Origin: SVEL01 sp045126215
GTDB lineage: Bacteria > Bacillota > Clostridia > Lachnospirales > Lachnospiraceae
Direction of reading: 5' to 3'
NCBI GenBank assembly: GCA_045126215.1
Contig: JBGVOD010000024.1
Location: 1-19,337, forward strand
DNA: 19,337 nt
The notes under the pieces were generated by a model. That model ran no database searches. It had not been told where the DNA came from and worked only from the letters and a program-made list of their open reading frames with translations. This document shows positions 1 through 7,937 of the stretch, in pieces. The translations under genes and the position numbers were made by a program. How positions within the stretch are numbered: the first letter of the stretch is position 1; every line of letters begins with the position of its first letter.

Positions 1-1
1 T

Positions 2-283
2 ATGCAGTTCACAGGTATGACAGAAGACAAGCTTGTTGAACAGATGCGTCCACAGGCTCTTAAGACAATTCAGTCAAGACTTGTACTTGAAGCGATTGCA
101 AAGGCTGAAAACATCGTTGCTACAGATGAAGATTTAAATAAAGAATTAGAAAAGATGGCTTCTATGTATCAGATGGAAGTAGAAAAATTAAATGAATTAA
201 TCAGCGATAAAGAAAAAGAATCTATGAAATTAGATATTGCTGTTCAGAAATCTGTAGATTTCATCGTTGAACAGGCAAAATAA
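2..283 (+). CDS. tig: Trigger factor, C-terminal fragment (cut by window edge)
   Basis: This is the last 93 residues of trigger factor, the ribosome-associated chaperone and peptidyl-prolyl isomerase that receives nascent chains. What is visible is the C-terminal helical arm region: an 'MTEDKLVEQMRPQA' segment, a long charged helix-rich stretch (NKELEKMASMYQ, then VEKLNELISDKEK) and the usual C-terminal 'AVQKSVDFIVEQAK'. The frame is open to the left edge, so the ATG at position 2 is internal and the real start lies outside the window. Its position directly upstream of clpP and clpX matches the standard tig-clpP-clpX order of Firmicutes and supports the call. No terminator is visible in the 29-base gap before clpP, so co-transcription is likely. 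Confidence 0.93.
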   Translation: MQFTGMTEDKLVEQMRPQALKTIQSRLVLEAIAKAENIVATDEDLNKELEKMASMYQMEVEKLNELISDKEKESMKLDIAVQKSVDFIVEQAK

Positions 284-312
284 TTGTCGAATTGTAGAAA
301 GAGGGTTTTATA

Positions 313-912
313 ATGAGTTTAGTACCTTATGTCATTGAACAGACTAGCAGAGGCGAAAGAAATTACGATATATATTCAAGACTCTTGAAGGAAAGAATTA
401 TCTTTTTGGGTGAAGAAGTTAATGAAACAACTGCAAGTCTTGTGGTTGCACAGTTATTATTCCTTGAGTCAGAAGATCCAACAAAGGATATTCATTTATA
501 TATAAATAGTCCTGGTGGCTCAGTTACTGCAGGTATGGCTATTTACGATAAAATGAATTACATTAAATGTGATGTATCAACAATTTGTATGGGTATGGCA
601 GCATCTATGGGAGCATTTCTTTTATCGGGTGGTACAAAAGGCAAGAGACTTGCTCTTCCAAATGCAGAAATTATGATTCATCAGCCACTTGGTGGTGCAA
701 AAGGTCAGGCAACAGAGATTCAGATTGCAGCTGAACACATTTTAAAGACTAAAAAGAGATTAAATGAAATTCTTGCAAAGAATACCGGAAAATCAATCGA
801 TATCATTGAAAAGGATACAGATAGAGATAATTACCTTACAGCTTATGAAGCTTTAGAGTATGGACTTATTGATAAAGTTATCGAAAGTAGAAATGATATT
901 GAGAATAAATAA
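313..912 (+). CDS. clpP: ATP-dependent Clp protease proteolytic subunit ClpP
   Basis: ClpP is a serine peptidase that forms a tetradecameric chamber and degrades proteins unfolded by ClpX and other Clp ATPases in the cytoplasm. The 199-residue length is normal for the family. The catalytic triad is visible as Ser98 (in GMAASMGA), His123 (in MIHQPLGG) and Asp172 (in DRDNYLTA). The N-terminal 'LVPYVIEQTSRGER' axial-loop region and the oligomer-contact motif 'YINSPGGSV' are also present. The ATG at 313 follows a purine-rich stretch (gaaagaggg) and matches the usual start. clpX follows after 23 bases, so the peptidase and its unfoldase partner are made together. Confidence 0.98.
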   Translation: MSLVPYVIEQTSRGERNYDIYSRLLKERIIFLGEEVNETTASLVVAQLLFLESEDPTKDIHLYINSPGGSVTAGMAIYDKMNYIKCDVSTICMGMAASMGAFLLSGGTKGKRLALPNAEIMIHQPLGGAKGQATEIQIAAEHILKTKKRLNEILAKNTGKSIDIIEKDTDRDNYLTAYEALEYGLIDKVIESRNDIENK

Positions 913-935
913 GTAGTTTTCAAAAAGGAATCGAG

Positions 936-2216
936 GTGAATGGAGTCGTGGCAGGAAAAGATAACAATGGAAATAAAAAATGTTGTTGTTCTTTTTGCGG
1001 AAAGTCAGAAGAAATGGTTCGCAAGCTTATTGCAGGACCAAACGAAACATATATTTGTGATGAATGTGTAGATGTTTGTGCAGATATTTTAGATGAGGAA
1101 ATGGGTGAAAATCTTGAACCAATTGATTTGGAAATCAACCTCATGAAACCAAAAGAAATTAAGGAATTCCTTGATCAGTATGTTATTGGTCAGGAAAATG
1201 CAAAGAAGGTTCTTTCGGTTGCTGTTTATAATCATTACAAAAGAGTTACATCTGGAAAGAAACTTGATGTAGAATTGCAGAAGAGTAATGTACTTATGTT
1301 GGGACCAACAGGTTCGGGAAAGACATATCTTGCACAGACTTTAGCAAAACTGCTTAACGTACCATTTGCTATTGCCGATGCTACAGCACTTACAGAGGCT
1401 GGATATGTAGGTGAAGATGTTGAGAATATCTTACTTAAGCTTATTCAGGCAGCTGATTATGATGTCGAAAAGGCAAAATACGGTATTATCTATGTAGACG
1501 AAATTGATAAGATTACAAAGAAATCTGAAAATGTTTCTATTACAAGAGATGTATCAGGTGAAGGCGTTCAGCAGGCACTTTTAAAGATACTAGAGGGTAC
1601 AGTAGCTTCTGTTCCACCACAGGGTGGAAGAAAGCATCCTCATCAGGAGCTGATCCAAATAGATACTACAAACATATTGTATATCTGTGGCGGTGCATTT
1701 GACGGATTAGAAAAAATCATTGAAACAAGAATTGATAAGAAATCAATTGGTTTCAATGCCGACATAGCATCAGGAAAAGAAGAGGAATTAGATGAATTAT
1801 TTAGTCAGGTAATGCCTCAGGATTTAATAAAATATGGACTTATTCCAGAATTTATCGGTCGTGTACCTGTTACAGTTACACTTGATAAGCTTGAGATTGA
1901 AGACCTTGTACGTATCCTTAAAGAGCCAAAGAATGCTATAATCAAACAATATCAAAAGTTATTTGAACTTGATGATGTTGAACTTGAGTTTACAGATGAG
2001 GCCATTGATGCAATTGCTGAACTGGCATATAAGAGAAAAACAGGAGCAAGAGGTTTACGATCTATTATGGAAGATTGCATGATGGATGTTATGTACGAAG
2101 TCCCATCTGATGAAAATATCAGGAAATGTATCATTACAAAGGATGCAGTTGAGAAAAAGAGTGAACCTGAAATTATTTACAAAGATGAGAAACTTAAAAA
2201 AGTTTCAGGAGAATAA
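936..2216 (+). CDS. clpX: ATP-dependent Clp protease ATP-binding subunit ClpX
   Basis: ClpX is the AAA+ unfoldase that recognises substrates and feeds them into ClpP. Domains in order: an N-terminal zinc-binding domain with Cys18/Cys21 and Cys41/Cys44; Walker A GPTGSGKT at about 123-130; the pore loop GYVGEDV; Walker B ending IIYVDEIDK; the RKH loop in GGRKHPHQE; and sensor 2 near KTGARGLRSIME. The IGF-type ClpP-binding loop appears as KSIGFNAD. The start is uncertain. GTG 936 has AAGGAA 5 bases upstream, but GTG 948 (giving V/M-AGKDNNGN) matches the usual family N terminus better. The stop is 5 bases before engB. No lon gene lies between clpX and engB, unlike in many clostridia. Confidence 0.97.
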   Translation: MNGVVAGKDNNGNKKCCCSFCGKSEEMVRKLIAGPNETYICDECVDVCADILDEEMGENLEPIDLEINLMKPKEIKEFLDQYVIGQENAKKVLSVAVYNHYKRVTSGKKLDVELQKSNVLMLGPTGSGKTYLAQTLAKLLNVPFAIADATALTEAGYVGEDVENILLKLIQAADYDVEKAKYGIIYVDEIDKITKKSENVSITRDVSGEGVQQALLKILEGTVASVPPQGGRKHPHQELIQIDTTNILYICGGAFDGLEKIIETRIDKKSIGFNADIASGKEEELDELFSQVMPQDLIKYGLIPEFIGRVPVTVTLDKLEIEDLVRILKEPKNAIIKQYQKLFELDDVELEFTDEAIDAIAELAYKRKTGARGLRSIMEDCMMDVMYEVPSDENIRKCIITKDAVEKKSEPEIIYKDEKLKKVSGE

Positions 2217-2221
2217 AGCAT

Positions 2222-2836
2222 ATGGTTATTAAAAGTTTAAATCTTGAAACTGTATGCGGAATAACAAGTAAATTACCAGAAAACACTTTGCCTGAGATAG
2301 CTTTCTCAGGCAAATCTAATGTTGGAAAGTCTTCACTGATTAATGCGCTTATGAATAGAAAGTCATATGCAAGAGTTTCATCGGAACCGGGAAAGACTCA
2401 GACTATTAATTTCTACAACATAAATGATGTAATGTATATGGTAGATTTACCAGGTTATGGATTCGCAAAAGTTTCTAAGGAAACCCAGCAAAAATGGGGA
2501 AAGATGATAGAAAACTATCTTCAAACATCAAAACAGCTTAAAGCGGTATTTTTATTGATAGATATCCGTCACGAGCCGTCTTTGAATGATAAGAATATGT
2601 ATGAGTGGATTGTTTACAATGGGTATAATCCAATTATTATTGCTACAAAGCTTGATAAAATAAAAAGAAGCCAGATTCAGAAACAGCTTAAGCTCATAAG
2701 AACAGGGCTGAATGTGAAACCTGGCACAACCATTATTCCATTTTCTGCTGAAACAAAGCAGGGAAGAGATGAAATATGGGAAATTATGGATGGTTTGGTA
2801 CTTGGACAATCTGAAGAAGGAAATATATCTGAATAG
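2222..2836 (+). CDS. engB: Ribosome biogenesis GTP-binding protein EngB/YsxC
   Basis: This is an essential-type TRAFAC GTPase that helps late assembly of the large ribosomal subunit. The 204-residue length is typical. Visible G motifs: G1 GKSNVGKSS (30-38), the switch I region with PGKTQTINFY (57-65), G3 DLPGYG (75-80), G4 TKLD (142-145) and the G5-like FSAETKQG near 174. The ATG at 2222 is preceded by AGGAG at 2207-2211 inside the end of clpX, with about 10 bases of spacing. This tight packing suggests the last gene of the tig-clpP-clpX-engB transcription unit. A hairpin with a T-rich tail begins 34 bases after its stop. Confidence 0.96.
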   Translation: MVIKSLNLETVCGITSKLPENTLPEIAFSGKSNVGKSSLINALMNRKSYARVSSEPGKTQTINFYNINDVMYMVDLPGYGFAKVSKETQQKWGKMIENYLQTSKQLKAVFLLIDIRHEPSLNDKNMYEWIVYNGYNPIIIATKLDKIKRSQIQKQLKLIRTGLNVKPGTTIIPFSAETKQGRDEIWEIMDGLVLGQSEEGNISE

Positions 2837-2870
2837 GAAATGACCGAATAGAAATAACAGAATAAAAATG

Positions 2871-2900
2871 GGCAGTAACTGTAGTTACTGCCTTTTGTCT
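2871..2900 (+). terminator. Hairpin terminator of the clp-engB operon, shared with the converging operon
   Basis: The arms 2871-2879 (GGCAGTAAC) and 2884-2892 (GTTACTGCC) pair perfectly around a four-base loop, followed on the + strand by cttttgtctttgtctttt. Read on the - strand the same hairpin is followed by CATTTTTATT, so it may stop both convergent transcripts. The stem contains the stop codon of the - strand DUF4364 gene (2885-2887). Confidence 0.82.
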
Positions 2901-3442
2901 TTGTCTTTTGATGTTTCGTTTACGCCTTTCATAAGGCCTTTCATAATAGATGCGTATACTTCCTGACTAGTTTCACGCCAGTTGTTACAAATAATTTCAG
3001 CAACATCTTCTGAAGGTACAGATAGTTCCATATCGATTAGTGATGTATTGCCTTCATGTATTGTACATTTCACTATGTAGTCTTGATTTGTTGATTTGTA
3101 ATAGTCTGATAAAACACCTACTTCATTACGCAGTTCGTATTTATTGTCGATGAGAAATATATCCATATCATCAATGATTGCAACTGGAATTTTGTTTGTA
3201 AATAATTCAGCTGTTTCTCTGCCGTCATCAGTAATTCTATAATATGATGTATTCCTAACTGTTTCGCTTGAAATAAGCTTTGAGTCAAGTAGCTCTGAAA
3301 TTACCTGCTGGAATACAAAATAAGTTGTATATTCTTTGTTTAAGAAAAATCCTGATATCTGATTATTTGTAAGTGGAAAATTTACTTTATTTAGCATATA
3401 TAATGTCATAAGCTTATAAAGTGTAAGTTGCTCTAGTGCCAT
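2885..3442 (-). CDS. DUF4364 family protein (putative winged-helix regulator)
   Basis: A 185-residue protein that I recognise as DUF4364, a family common in Lachnospiraceae and related clostridia with no established role. The N-terminal ~75 residues read as a winged-helix DNA-binding fold: a helical start (LEQLTLYKLMTLYMLNKV), a Q-rich helix-turn-helix-like segment (YFVFQQVISELLDSKLI) and a wing with 'YYRITDDGRETAELF', which resembles PadR/MarR-type wings. The C-terminal half is mixed alpha/beta. The ATG is preceded on its strand by TTGGAGG at good spacing. It is the last gene of a three-gene - strand operon (malic enzyme, YhcC-like, DUF4364), 13 bases after the YhcC stop. A regulatory role is inference from the fold only. 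Confidence 0.82.
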   Translation of the reverse strand: MALEQLTLYKLMTLYMLNKVNFPLTNNQISGFFLNKEYTTYFVFQQVISELLDSKLISSETVRNTSYYRITDDGRETAELFTNKIPVAIIDDMDIFLIDNKYELRNEVGVLSDYYKSTNQDYIVKCTIHEGNTSLIDMELSVPSEDVAEIICNNWRETSQEVYASIMKGLMKGVNETSKDKDKRQ

Positions 3443-3455
3443 AAAACCTCCAAAA

Positions 3456-4355
3456 TCAAGGAAGGAGTTCCCCTTGAATAACTTTTTCTTCTCTTAGTTT
3501 TTTATTTATATAATTAAGGACCATTCTTTTATTTGCTGAAAATTTAGGCTCTACAAGGAGTTTCTTTGGACCATCACCTGTGAGACGGTGGATAACAATA
3601 TCACGTCTAAGGTGTCTGATTGCAAGTAATAAAAGGTCGATGTATTGTTCTAAATTGAGTATTTCAAAATGATTTTCCAGATAGTAGGAATAAAGATCAG
3701 TATCCTTCAGTATATGCAATAGCTGAAGTTTGACTCCGTGGATTTTAAATCTGTTTATATATAAAATAGTATTAATCAGATCATCTCTAGTCTCATAAGG
3801 AAGTCCGATAATTACGTGAACTACAATATTTATTCCTTCTAATAATGAAACAGCCTGTTCAAAAATCTGGTTTTTATATCCTCTTCGAATAAACTCGGCA
3901 GTCTTTTCATTACTTGTCTGTAAGCCAAGTTCTATGAAGACCGGCTTAATTTTATTTAATTCTTGTATTAGTGAAGCGATATTTTTATCAATACAGTCAG
4001 GTCTTGTTGCAATAGAAAGGGCTACAATATCCGGATGATTGATAGCTTCAAAAAACACGGACCTTAGTTTGTCAATTGGTCCGTAAGTATTAGTATATGC
4101 TTGAAAATATGCAATATACTTTCCTGAATTTATCTTGTTTTTCACAAGTTCTTTGCCTTTTTCAATCTGTTCTGTTATGGATAACAGGGGAGACTGGGCA
4201 AAATCACCCGAGCCTCCCTTGCTACAGAAAATACATCCACGTGTATCTATTTTTCCGTCACGATTAGGACAGGTAAAACCTGCATTAAGTGAAACTTTAT
4301 ATACCTTTTCGTAGAATGTTTCTTTTAAATAATCATTTAATAAATTTATATACAT
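3456..4355 (-). CDS. Radical SAM protein, YhcC family (TIGR01212-like)
   Basis: A 299-residue radical S-adenosylmethionine protein. The iron-sulfur cysteines are Cys29, Cys41 and Cys44 in 'TCPNRDG...TRGCIFCSKGGSGDFA', the unusually spaced CX11CX2C signature of the YhcC/TIGR01212 group instead of the standard CX3CX2C. Downstream motifs fit a partial TIM barrel: 'YFQAYTNTYGP', 'SIATRPDC', 'IELGLQTSNEKTAEFIRRGY', 'HVIIGLPYETRDDL' and 'GVKLQLLHILKDTDLY'. The family resembles tRNA-modifying radical SAM enzymes, but I know of no firmly established substrate, so function is left open. Its ATG shares one base with the stop of the malic enzyme gene (TAATG on the - strand), which implies translational coupling because no strong ribosome site is visible. 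Confidence 0.93.
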   Translation of the reverse strand: MYINLLNDYLKETFYEKVYKVSLNAGFTCPNRDGKIDTRGCIFCSKGGSGDFAQSPLLSITEQIEKGKELVKNKINSGKYIAYFQAYTNTYGPIDKLRSVFFEAINHPDIVALSIATRPDCIDKNIASLIQELNKIKPVFIELGLQTSNEKTAEFIRRGYKNQIFEQAVSLLEGINIVVHVIIGLPYETRDDLINTILYINRFKIHGVKLQLLHILKDTDLYSYYLENHFEILNLEQYIDLLLLAIRHLRRDIVIHRLTGDGPKKLLVEPKFSANKRMVLNYINKKLREEKVIQGELLP

Positions 4356-5527
4356 TACTTTCTGTTTGTATTATCTGGTGTAATTTTTGCCATAACAGCT
4401 TTGCTTACTTCGTCAGCTACTCTTGGATCAAATGCTTCTGGAAGAATGAAATCTTCATTTAATTTATCATCTGGAACAAGAGAAGCAATAGCATAAGCAG
4501 CTGCAAGTTTCATTTCTTCAGTAATCTTTGATGCTCTTCCTTCAAGAGTACCTTTGAAAATACCAGGGAAAGCAACAACATTATTAACCTGATTAGGAAA
4601 ATCTGAACGACCTGTACCAACAATTCTTGCACCAGCAGCTTTAGCAACTTCTGGCATAATTTCAGGAACAGGATTAGCCATTGCAAAGATAATTGAATCA
4701 CTATTCATTGTCTTAACCATTTCAGGTGTAAGTACATTTGGAGCAGACACACCGATAAAGATATCAGCACCTACAACGGCGTCTGCTAAAAGTCCCTGCT
4801 TATTTGAAAGGTTTGTGACTTTACTCATTTCCTGAAGCATCCAGTTAAGACCTTCTTTTCCTTCATATACAATACCCTTGCTGTTGCACATAATGATATC
4901 TTTGAAACCAAAGTCAAGTAAAAGCTTTGTAATAGCAACACCAGCGGCACCAGCACCATTTACTACAATTTTACATTCCTCTTTTTTCTTTCCTGTAATC
5001 TTGAGAGCATTTATAATACCTGCTAAAACTACAATAGCTGTACCATGCTGATCATCGTGGAAGATAGGAATATCAAGCATTTCATCAAGTCTTCTTTCGA
5101 TTTCAAAACACCTTGGAGCTGATATATCTTCAAGATTTACACCACCAAAGGATGGAGCAATAGCTGCAACAGTTTTAATGATTTCTTCTGTATCCTGTGT
5201 ATCAAGACATATTGGAAAAGCATTAACACCACCAAATTCTTTGAAAAGAACTGACTTTCCTTCCATAACAGGCATAGCAGCTAAAGGTCCAATATTTCCA
5301 AGACCAAGAACAGCAGAACCATCGGAAACTACTGCGATTGTATTAGCCTTGATTGTGTACTTATATGCATTCTCGGGATTTTTATGGATTTCCATACAAG
5401 GTTCAGCAACACCTGGTGTGTAGGCAAGAGCTAAATCTTCTCTTGAGCTAATTGCACATTTTGCAGTTGTGTTAATTTTTCCTTCCCATTCTTCATGGAG
5501 CTTTAATGCTTTTTCGTTGTTTGTCAT
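4355..5527 (-). CDS. Malic enzyme (NAD(P)-dependent malate dehydrogenase, decarboxylating)
   Basis: Catalyses oxidative decarboxylation of malate to pyruvate and CO2 with reduction of NAD(P). The 390-residue length is that of the short bacterial form without a phosphotransacetylase domain. Visible motifs: YTPGVAEPC (36-44) with the catalytic Tyr, VSDGSAVLGLGNIGP (67-81), the acidic metal-binding segment NLEDISAPRCFEIE (131-144), FHDDQHGT (156-163), the Rossmann loop NGAGAAG (190-196) and AMANPVPEI near the C terminus. The start ATG has AAAGGA about 9 bases upstream on its strand. It heads the - strand operon with the YhcC-like and DUF4364 genes. Cofactor preference (NAD or NADP) cannot be decided by eye. 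Confidence 0.95.
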   Translation of the reverse strand: MTNNEKALKLHEEWEGKINTTAKCAISSREDLALAYTPGVAEPCMEIHKNPENAYKYTIKANTIAVVSDGSAVLGLGNIGPLAAMPVMEGKSVLFKEFGGVNAFPICLDTQDTEEIIKTVAAIAPSFGGVNLEDISAPRCFEIERRLDEMLDIPIFHDDQHGTAIVVLAGIINALKITGKKKEECKIVVNGAGAAGVAITKLLLDFGFKDIIMCNSKGIVYEGKEGLNWMLQEMSKVTNLSNKQGLLADAVVGADIFIGVSAPNVLTPEMVKTMNSDSIIFAMANPVPEIMPEVAKAAGARIVGTGRSDFPNQVNNVVAFPGIFKGTLEGRASKITEEMKLAAAYAIASLVPDDKLNEDFILPEAFDPRVADEVSKAVMAKITPDNTNRK

Positions 5528-5809
5528 AGTGGTTAGTCCTTTCTTATATTACTTTTATCTTAGATATGTTTTCGACAAGCGAAAATCAACAAATTTTATA
5601 ATATCATAAAAGTAGAAAAAAAAATACTACCATTTTTAAGATTTATGTTGTATACTACACTCATATATAAAAAGTGATTAAGTTTTTATATTCTAAAATC
5701 ATTTATCAAATTATTAAATTATTAAATTATTTACTATTTAATTATTTATTTCAAAGTTTTCCATATATAAAAAAACGGGCAAGTATGCCCAAAGAGAGGA
5801 AAGGGTTTT
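5528..5809. other. AT-rich divergent intergenic region between the malic enzyme gene and rho
   Basis: This 282-base gap must hold promoters for both divergent transcripts, but none is convincing. On the - strand TTGATT (5584-5589) and TATCTA (5561-5566) are 17 bases apart, with a weak -10. On the + strand TATACT (5651-5656) has no good -35. Three exact tandem copies of AAATTATT occupy 5708-5731 and fade into similar sequence. A small hairpin, GGGC (5777-5780) with GCCC (5787-5790), lies in the rho leader just before its AGAGGAAAGG ribosome site. Confidence 0.5.
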
Positions 5810-7471
5810 ATGAGAGCAAAGTTAGAGTCTTTACCTATTAGTGAATTAAGAGAGGTAGCAAAAGTTAATGGTGTAAAAAGTGTTACATCTATGCGAAAGG
5901 CAGTGCTTATTGATAAAATTCTGGAAGCAGTAGGTATGCCATCAGATTCGGAAGAGAAGAGTGAGGCAGAAGAAACAGAAGGAACAGAAAGAACAGAAGA
6001 AAGTCCTGTTGAGAGAAGAGCTATGGCAGGAAGAATAGTTGAAGAGAAAGTTTCGGAAGAAGGACATCATATTTCAGATGTTAGACATTCTTCACGTGTT
6101 CCAAAGATGGTTAGAAGTAACAGAGTGGAAAGTGAGGGGACTGGAATTGTTACAAATCCAGCTACCAGAGCATATATTCCTGATAGAGACTTGATTCAGA
6201 AGAGAGCATATCTTGCAACAGTTGCTGAAGCATCTAAATCATCCGGACTTACAGTGGAACAAGCAGCTCAGCCTGTAGTTACACCACAGCAGAGACAGGA
6301 GATGATGAGAAAACAGGCTCTTGAAGAACAGGTAGATATGAGTCTTGATAGTGGTGTAGTTGCTCACGGTATATTAGAGATAATGCCAGACAATTTTGGA
6401 TTTATCAGATGTGAGAATTATCTTCCGGGAGATAATGATGTATATGTATCTCCAGTTCAGATTAAGAAGTTTGGACTTAAGACGGGTGACATCATTCACG
6501 GAAAGGTACGTATAAAGACTCAAAATGAAAAGTTTGGAGCCTTATTGTATATCAATTCTGTTAATAATATTCCATTAGCAGATGCAATGAAGCGTAAGAA
6601 TTTTGAAGATTTGACACCAATCTTCCCAAATGAACGATTAAAGCTTGAGACAGATAGACATAATATGGCTATGCGTATAGTTGATATTGTTTCACCAATT
6701 GGTAAGGGACAGAGAGGAATGATTGTTTCGCCTCCTAAGGCAGGTAAAACAACATTATTAAAAGAAGTTGCAAAGGCAATTAAAAAGAATAATCCTGAGA
6801 TGCATCTTATAATTTTACTTATAGATGAAAGACCGGAAGAAGTAACAGATATAAAGGAGGCTATTGAGGGTGAAAATGTCGAAGTTATTTATTCAACATT
6901 TGATGAACTTCCAGAACATCACAAGAGAGTCTCAGAGATGGTTGTTGAGAGAGCAAAGAGATTGGTTGAACATGGAAAAGATGTAACAATCCTTCTTGAT
7001 AGTATAACACGTCTTGCAAGAGCATATAATATTGTAATTCCAACAAGTGGACGTACTCTTTCAGGTGGTCTTGACCCTGCTGCATTACATATGCCAAAGA
7101 AATTCTTTGGTGCAGCAAGAAATATGAGAGAAGGCGGAAGTCTTACTATTCTTGCAACAGCGCTTGTTGAGACTGGTAGCAAGATGGACGATGTAATATT
7201 TGAAGAATTCAAAGGAACAGGTAATATGGAACTTGTTCTTGACAGAAAGTTGTCAGAGAAAAGAGTGTTCCCAGCAATTGATATTTTGAAATCGGGAACA
7301 AGAAGAGATGACTTGTTGCTCAGTGAAGAAGAACTGGAGGCTGTCAATATTATAAAGAAAGCTACAAATAGTCAGAAGCCTGAGGCAACAGTTGAAAAGA
7401 TTCTGGATTTATTCGCACAGACAAAGGATAATGCGGAATTCTGCCAGATGATTAAAAAGGCAATATTATAA
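5810..7471 (+). CDS. rho: Transcription termination factor Rho, with long N-terminal insertion
   Basis: Rho is the hexameric RNA-dependent ATPase that terminates transcription. Order of domains: an N-terminal helical Rho_N (SAP-like) segment at about 5-42 (LPISELREVAKVNGVKSV); a low-complexity acidic then basic insertion at about 45-180 (Glu/Thr/Ser-rich, later Gln-rich); the cold-shock-type RNA-binding domain at about 185-260 with 'GILEIMPDNFGFIR' and 'DVYVSPVQIKKFGLKTGD'; and the ATPase with Walker A SPPKAGKTT (307-315), Walker B LIILLIDERPEE (333-344) and 'LDSITRLARAYN'. At 553 residues it is over 130 longer than the compact E. coli form, all of it N-terminal. The start ATG follows gagaggaaaggg. 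It appears monocistronic, with rpmE having its own promoter. Confidence 0.97.
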   Translation: MRAKLESLPISELREVAKVNGVKSVTSMRKAVLIDKILEAVGMPSDSEEKSEAEETEGTERTEESPVERRAMAGRIVEEKVSEEGHHISDVRHSSRVPKMVRSNRVESEGTGIVTNPATRAYIPDRDLIQKRAYLATVAEASKSSGLTVEQAAQPVVTPQQRQEMMRKQALEEQVDMSLDSGVVAHGILEIMPDNFGFIRCENYLPGDNDVYVSPVQIKKFGLKTGDIIHGKVRIKTQNEKFGALLYINSVNNIPLADAMKRKNFEDLTPIFPNERLKLETDRHNMAMRIVDIVSPIGKGQRGMIVSPPKAGKTTLLKEVAKAIKKNNPEMHLIILLIDERPEEVTDIKEAIEGENVEVIYSTFDELPEHHKRVSEMVVERAKRLVEHGKDVTILLDSITRLARAYNIVIPTSGRTLSGGLDPAALHMPKKFFGAARNMREGGSLTILATALVETGSKMDDVIFEEFKGTGNMELVLDRKLSEKRVFPAIDILKSGTRRDDLLLSEEELEAVNIIKKATNSQKPEATVEKILDLFAQTKDNAEFCQMIKKAIL

Positions 7472-7516
7472 GTGTAAGGATTAATATTGTTTTATAGAAT
7501 GTAACGATTTTTATAC

Positions 7517-7545
7517 TTGCATATTTGGTATAGGTATGATATACT
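7517..7545 (+). promoter_or_regulatory. rpmE promoter (extended -10)
   Basis: The -35 box TTGCAT (7517-7522) and the -10 box TATACT (7540-7545) are separated by exactly 17 bases, and TGA directly before the -10 makes it an extended -10 (TGnTATACT). It lies 46 bases after the rho stop and about 70 before the rpmE start, which leaves a leader of roughly 60 bases. Confidence 0.8.
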
Positions 7546-7567
7546 ACCAAAGTTGTAATAAAAGACT

Positions 7568-7587
7568 GGGTTGGTAAAGTCCAACTT
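7568..7587 (+). promoter_or_regulatory. Hairpin in the rpmE leader (possible L31 autoregulatory leader)
   Basis: GTTGG (7570-7574) pairs with CCAAC (7581-7585) around TAAAGT, and two G-U pairs extend the stem to 7568-7587. It sits between the predicted transcription start and the Shine-Dalgarno. Ribosomal protein leader motifs for L31 have been described in several bacterial groups. Whether this is one of them is inference from position and structure only. Confidence 0.4.
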
Positions 7588-7614
7588 AGCAAGAATATAT
7601 AAGAGGTGAAAAAA

Positions 7615-7824
7615 ATGAGAGAAGGAATCCATCCAACATATTACCAGGCAACAGTTGAATGCAACTGTGGTAACACATTTGTAACAGGATCAACAAAGGA
7701 AAATATCCACGTTGAAATTTGTTCAAAGTGCCATTCATTCTATACAGGTCAGCAGAAGGCTTCACAGGCTCGCGGACGTATCGATAAGTTCAACCGTAAG
7801 TATGGTGTTAAGACAGAAAACTAA
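7615..7824 (+). CDS. rpmE: 50S ribosomal protein L31, zinc-binding type
   Basis: L31 is a small protein of the large ribosomal subunit that bridges to the small subunit. This is the zinc-containing (C+) form: Cys16 and Cys18 (CNC) plus Cys36 and Cys39 (CSKC) can bind the metal. 'MREGIHPTYYQATVECNCGN' and the C-terminal 'GRIDKFNRKYG' are family hallmarks. The start is ATG 7615, giving 69 residues, because AGAGGTG at 7602-7608 is an ideal ribosome site six bases upstream. An in-frame GTG at 7606 lies inside that site and would be a poor start. The gene has its own promoter and a terminator directly behind it. A zinc-free paralogue, if any, lies elsewhere. Confidence 0.97.
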   Translation: MREGIHPTYYQATVECNCGNTFVTGSTKENIHVEICSKCHSFYTGQQKASQARGRIDKFNRKYGVKTEN

Positions 7825-7841
7825 TTGGATTTATTTTAATA

Positions 7842-7880
7842 AAAGGTTGAGAAAGTTGTTTCTCAACCTTTATTAGTTTA
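7842..7880 (+). terminator. Terminator after rpmE
   Basis: A 13-bp perfect stem pairs 7842-7854 (AAAGGTTGAGAAA) with 7859-7871 around the loop GTTG, followed by a moderately T-rich stretch (attagttta). It lies 17 bases after the rpmE stop. Confidence 0.75.
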
Positions 7881-7884
7881 ATAT

Positions 7885-7937
7885 GTTAAGACACGTGCTT
7901 GAGTCTTAATGTTAGATACTTGTCAGCTTTGCTGGCA
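7885..7937 (+). promoter_or_regulatory. Two hairpins in the leader of the DUF1385-prmC-prfA operon
   Basis: TTAAGAC (7886-7892) pairs with GTCTTAA (7903-7909). TGTCAGC (7921-7927) pairs with GCTGGCA (7931-7937) with one G-U. Neither is followed by a T tract on the + strand. They fill the gap between the rpmE terminator and the DUF1385 ribosome site. I see no strong promoter here, so the operon may depend partly on read-through. Confidence 0.3.

Noticed and set aside
5178..5423. Open frame inside the malic enzyme gene on the opposite strand
   Set aside because: It is fully antisense to a well-conserved enzyme and has no ribosome site. The same reasoning removes the other long antisense frames over clpX, rho, prfA, the hydrolase and the lipoprotein.
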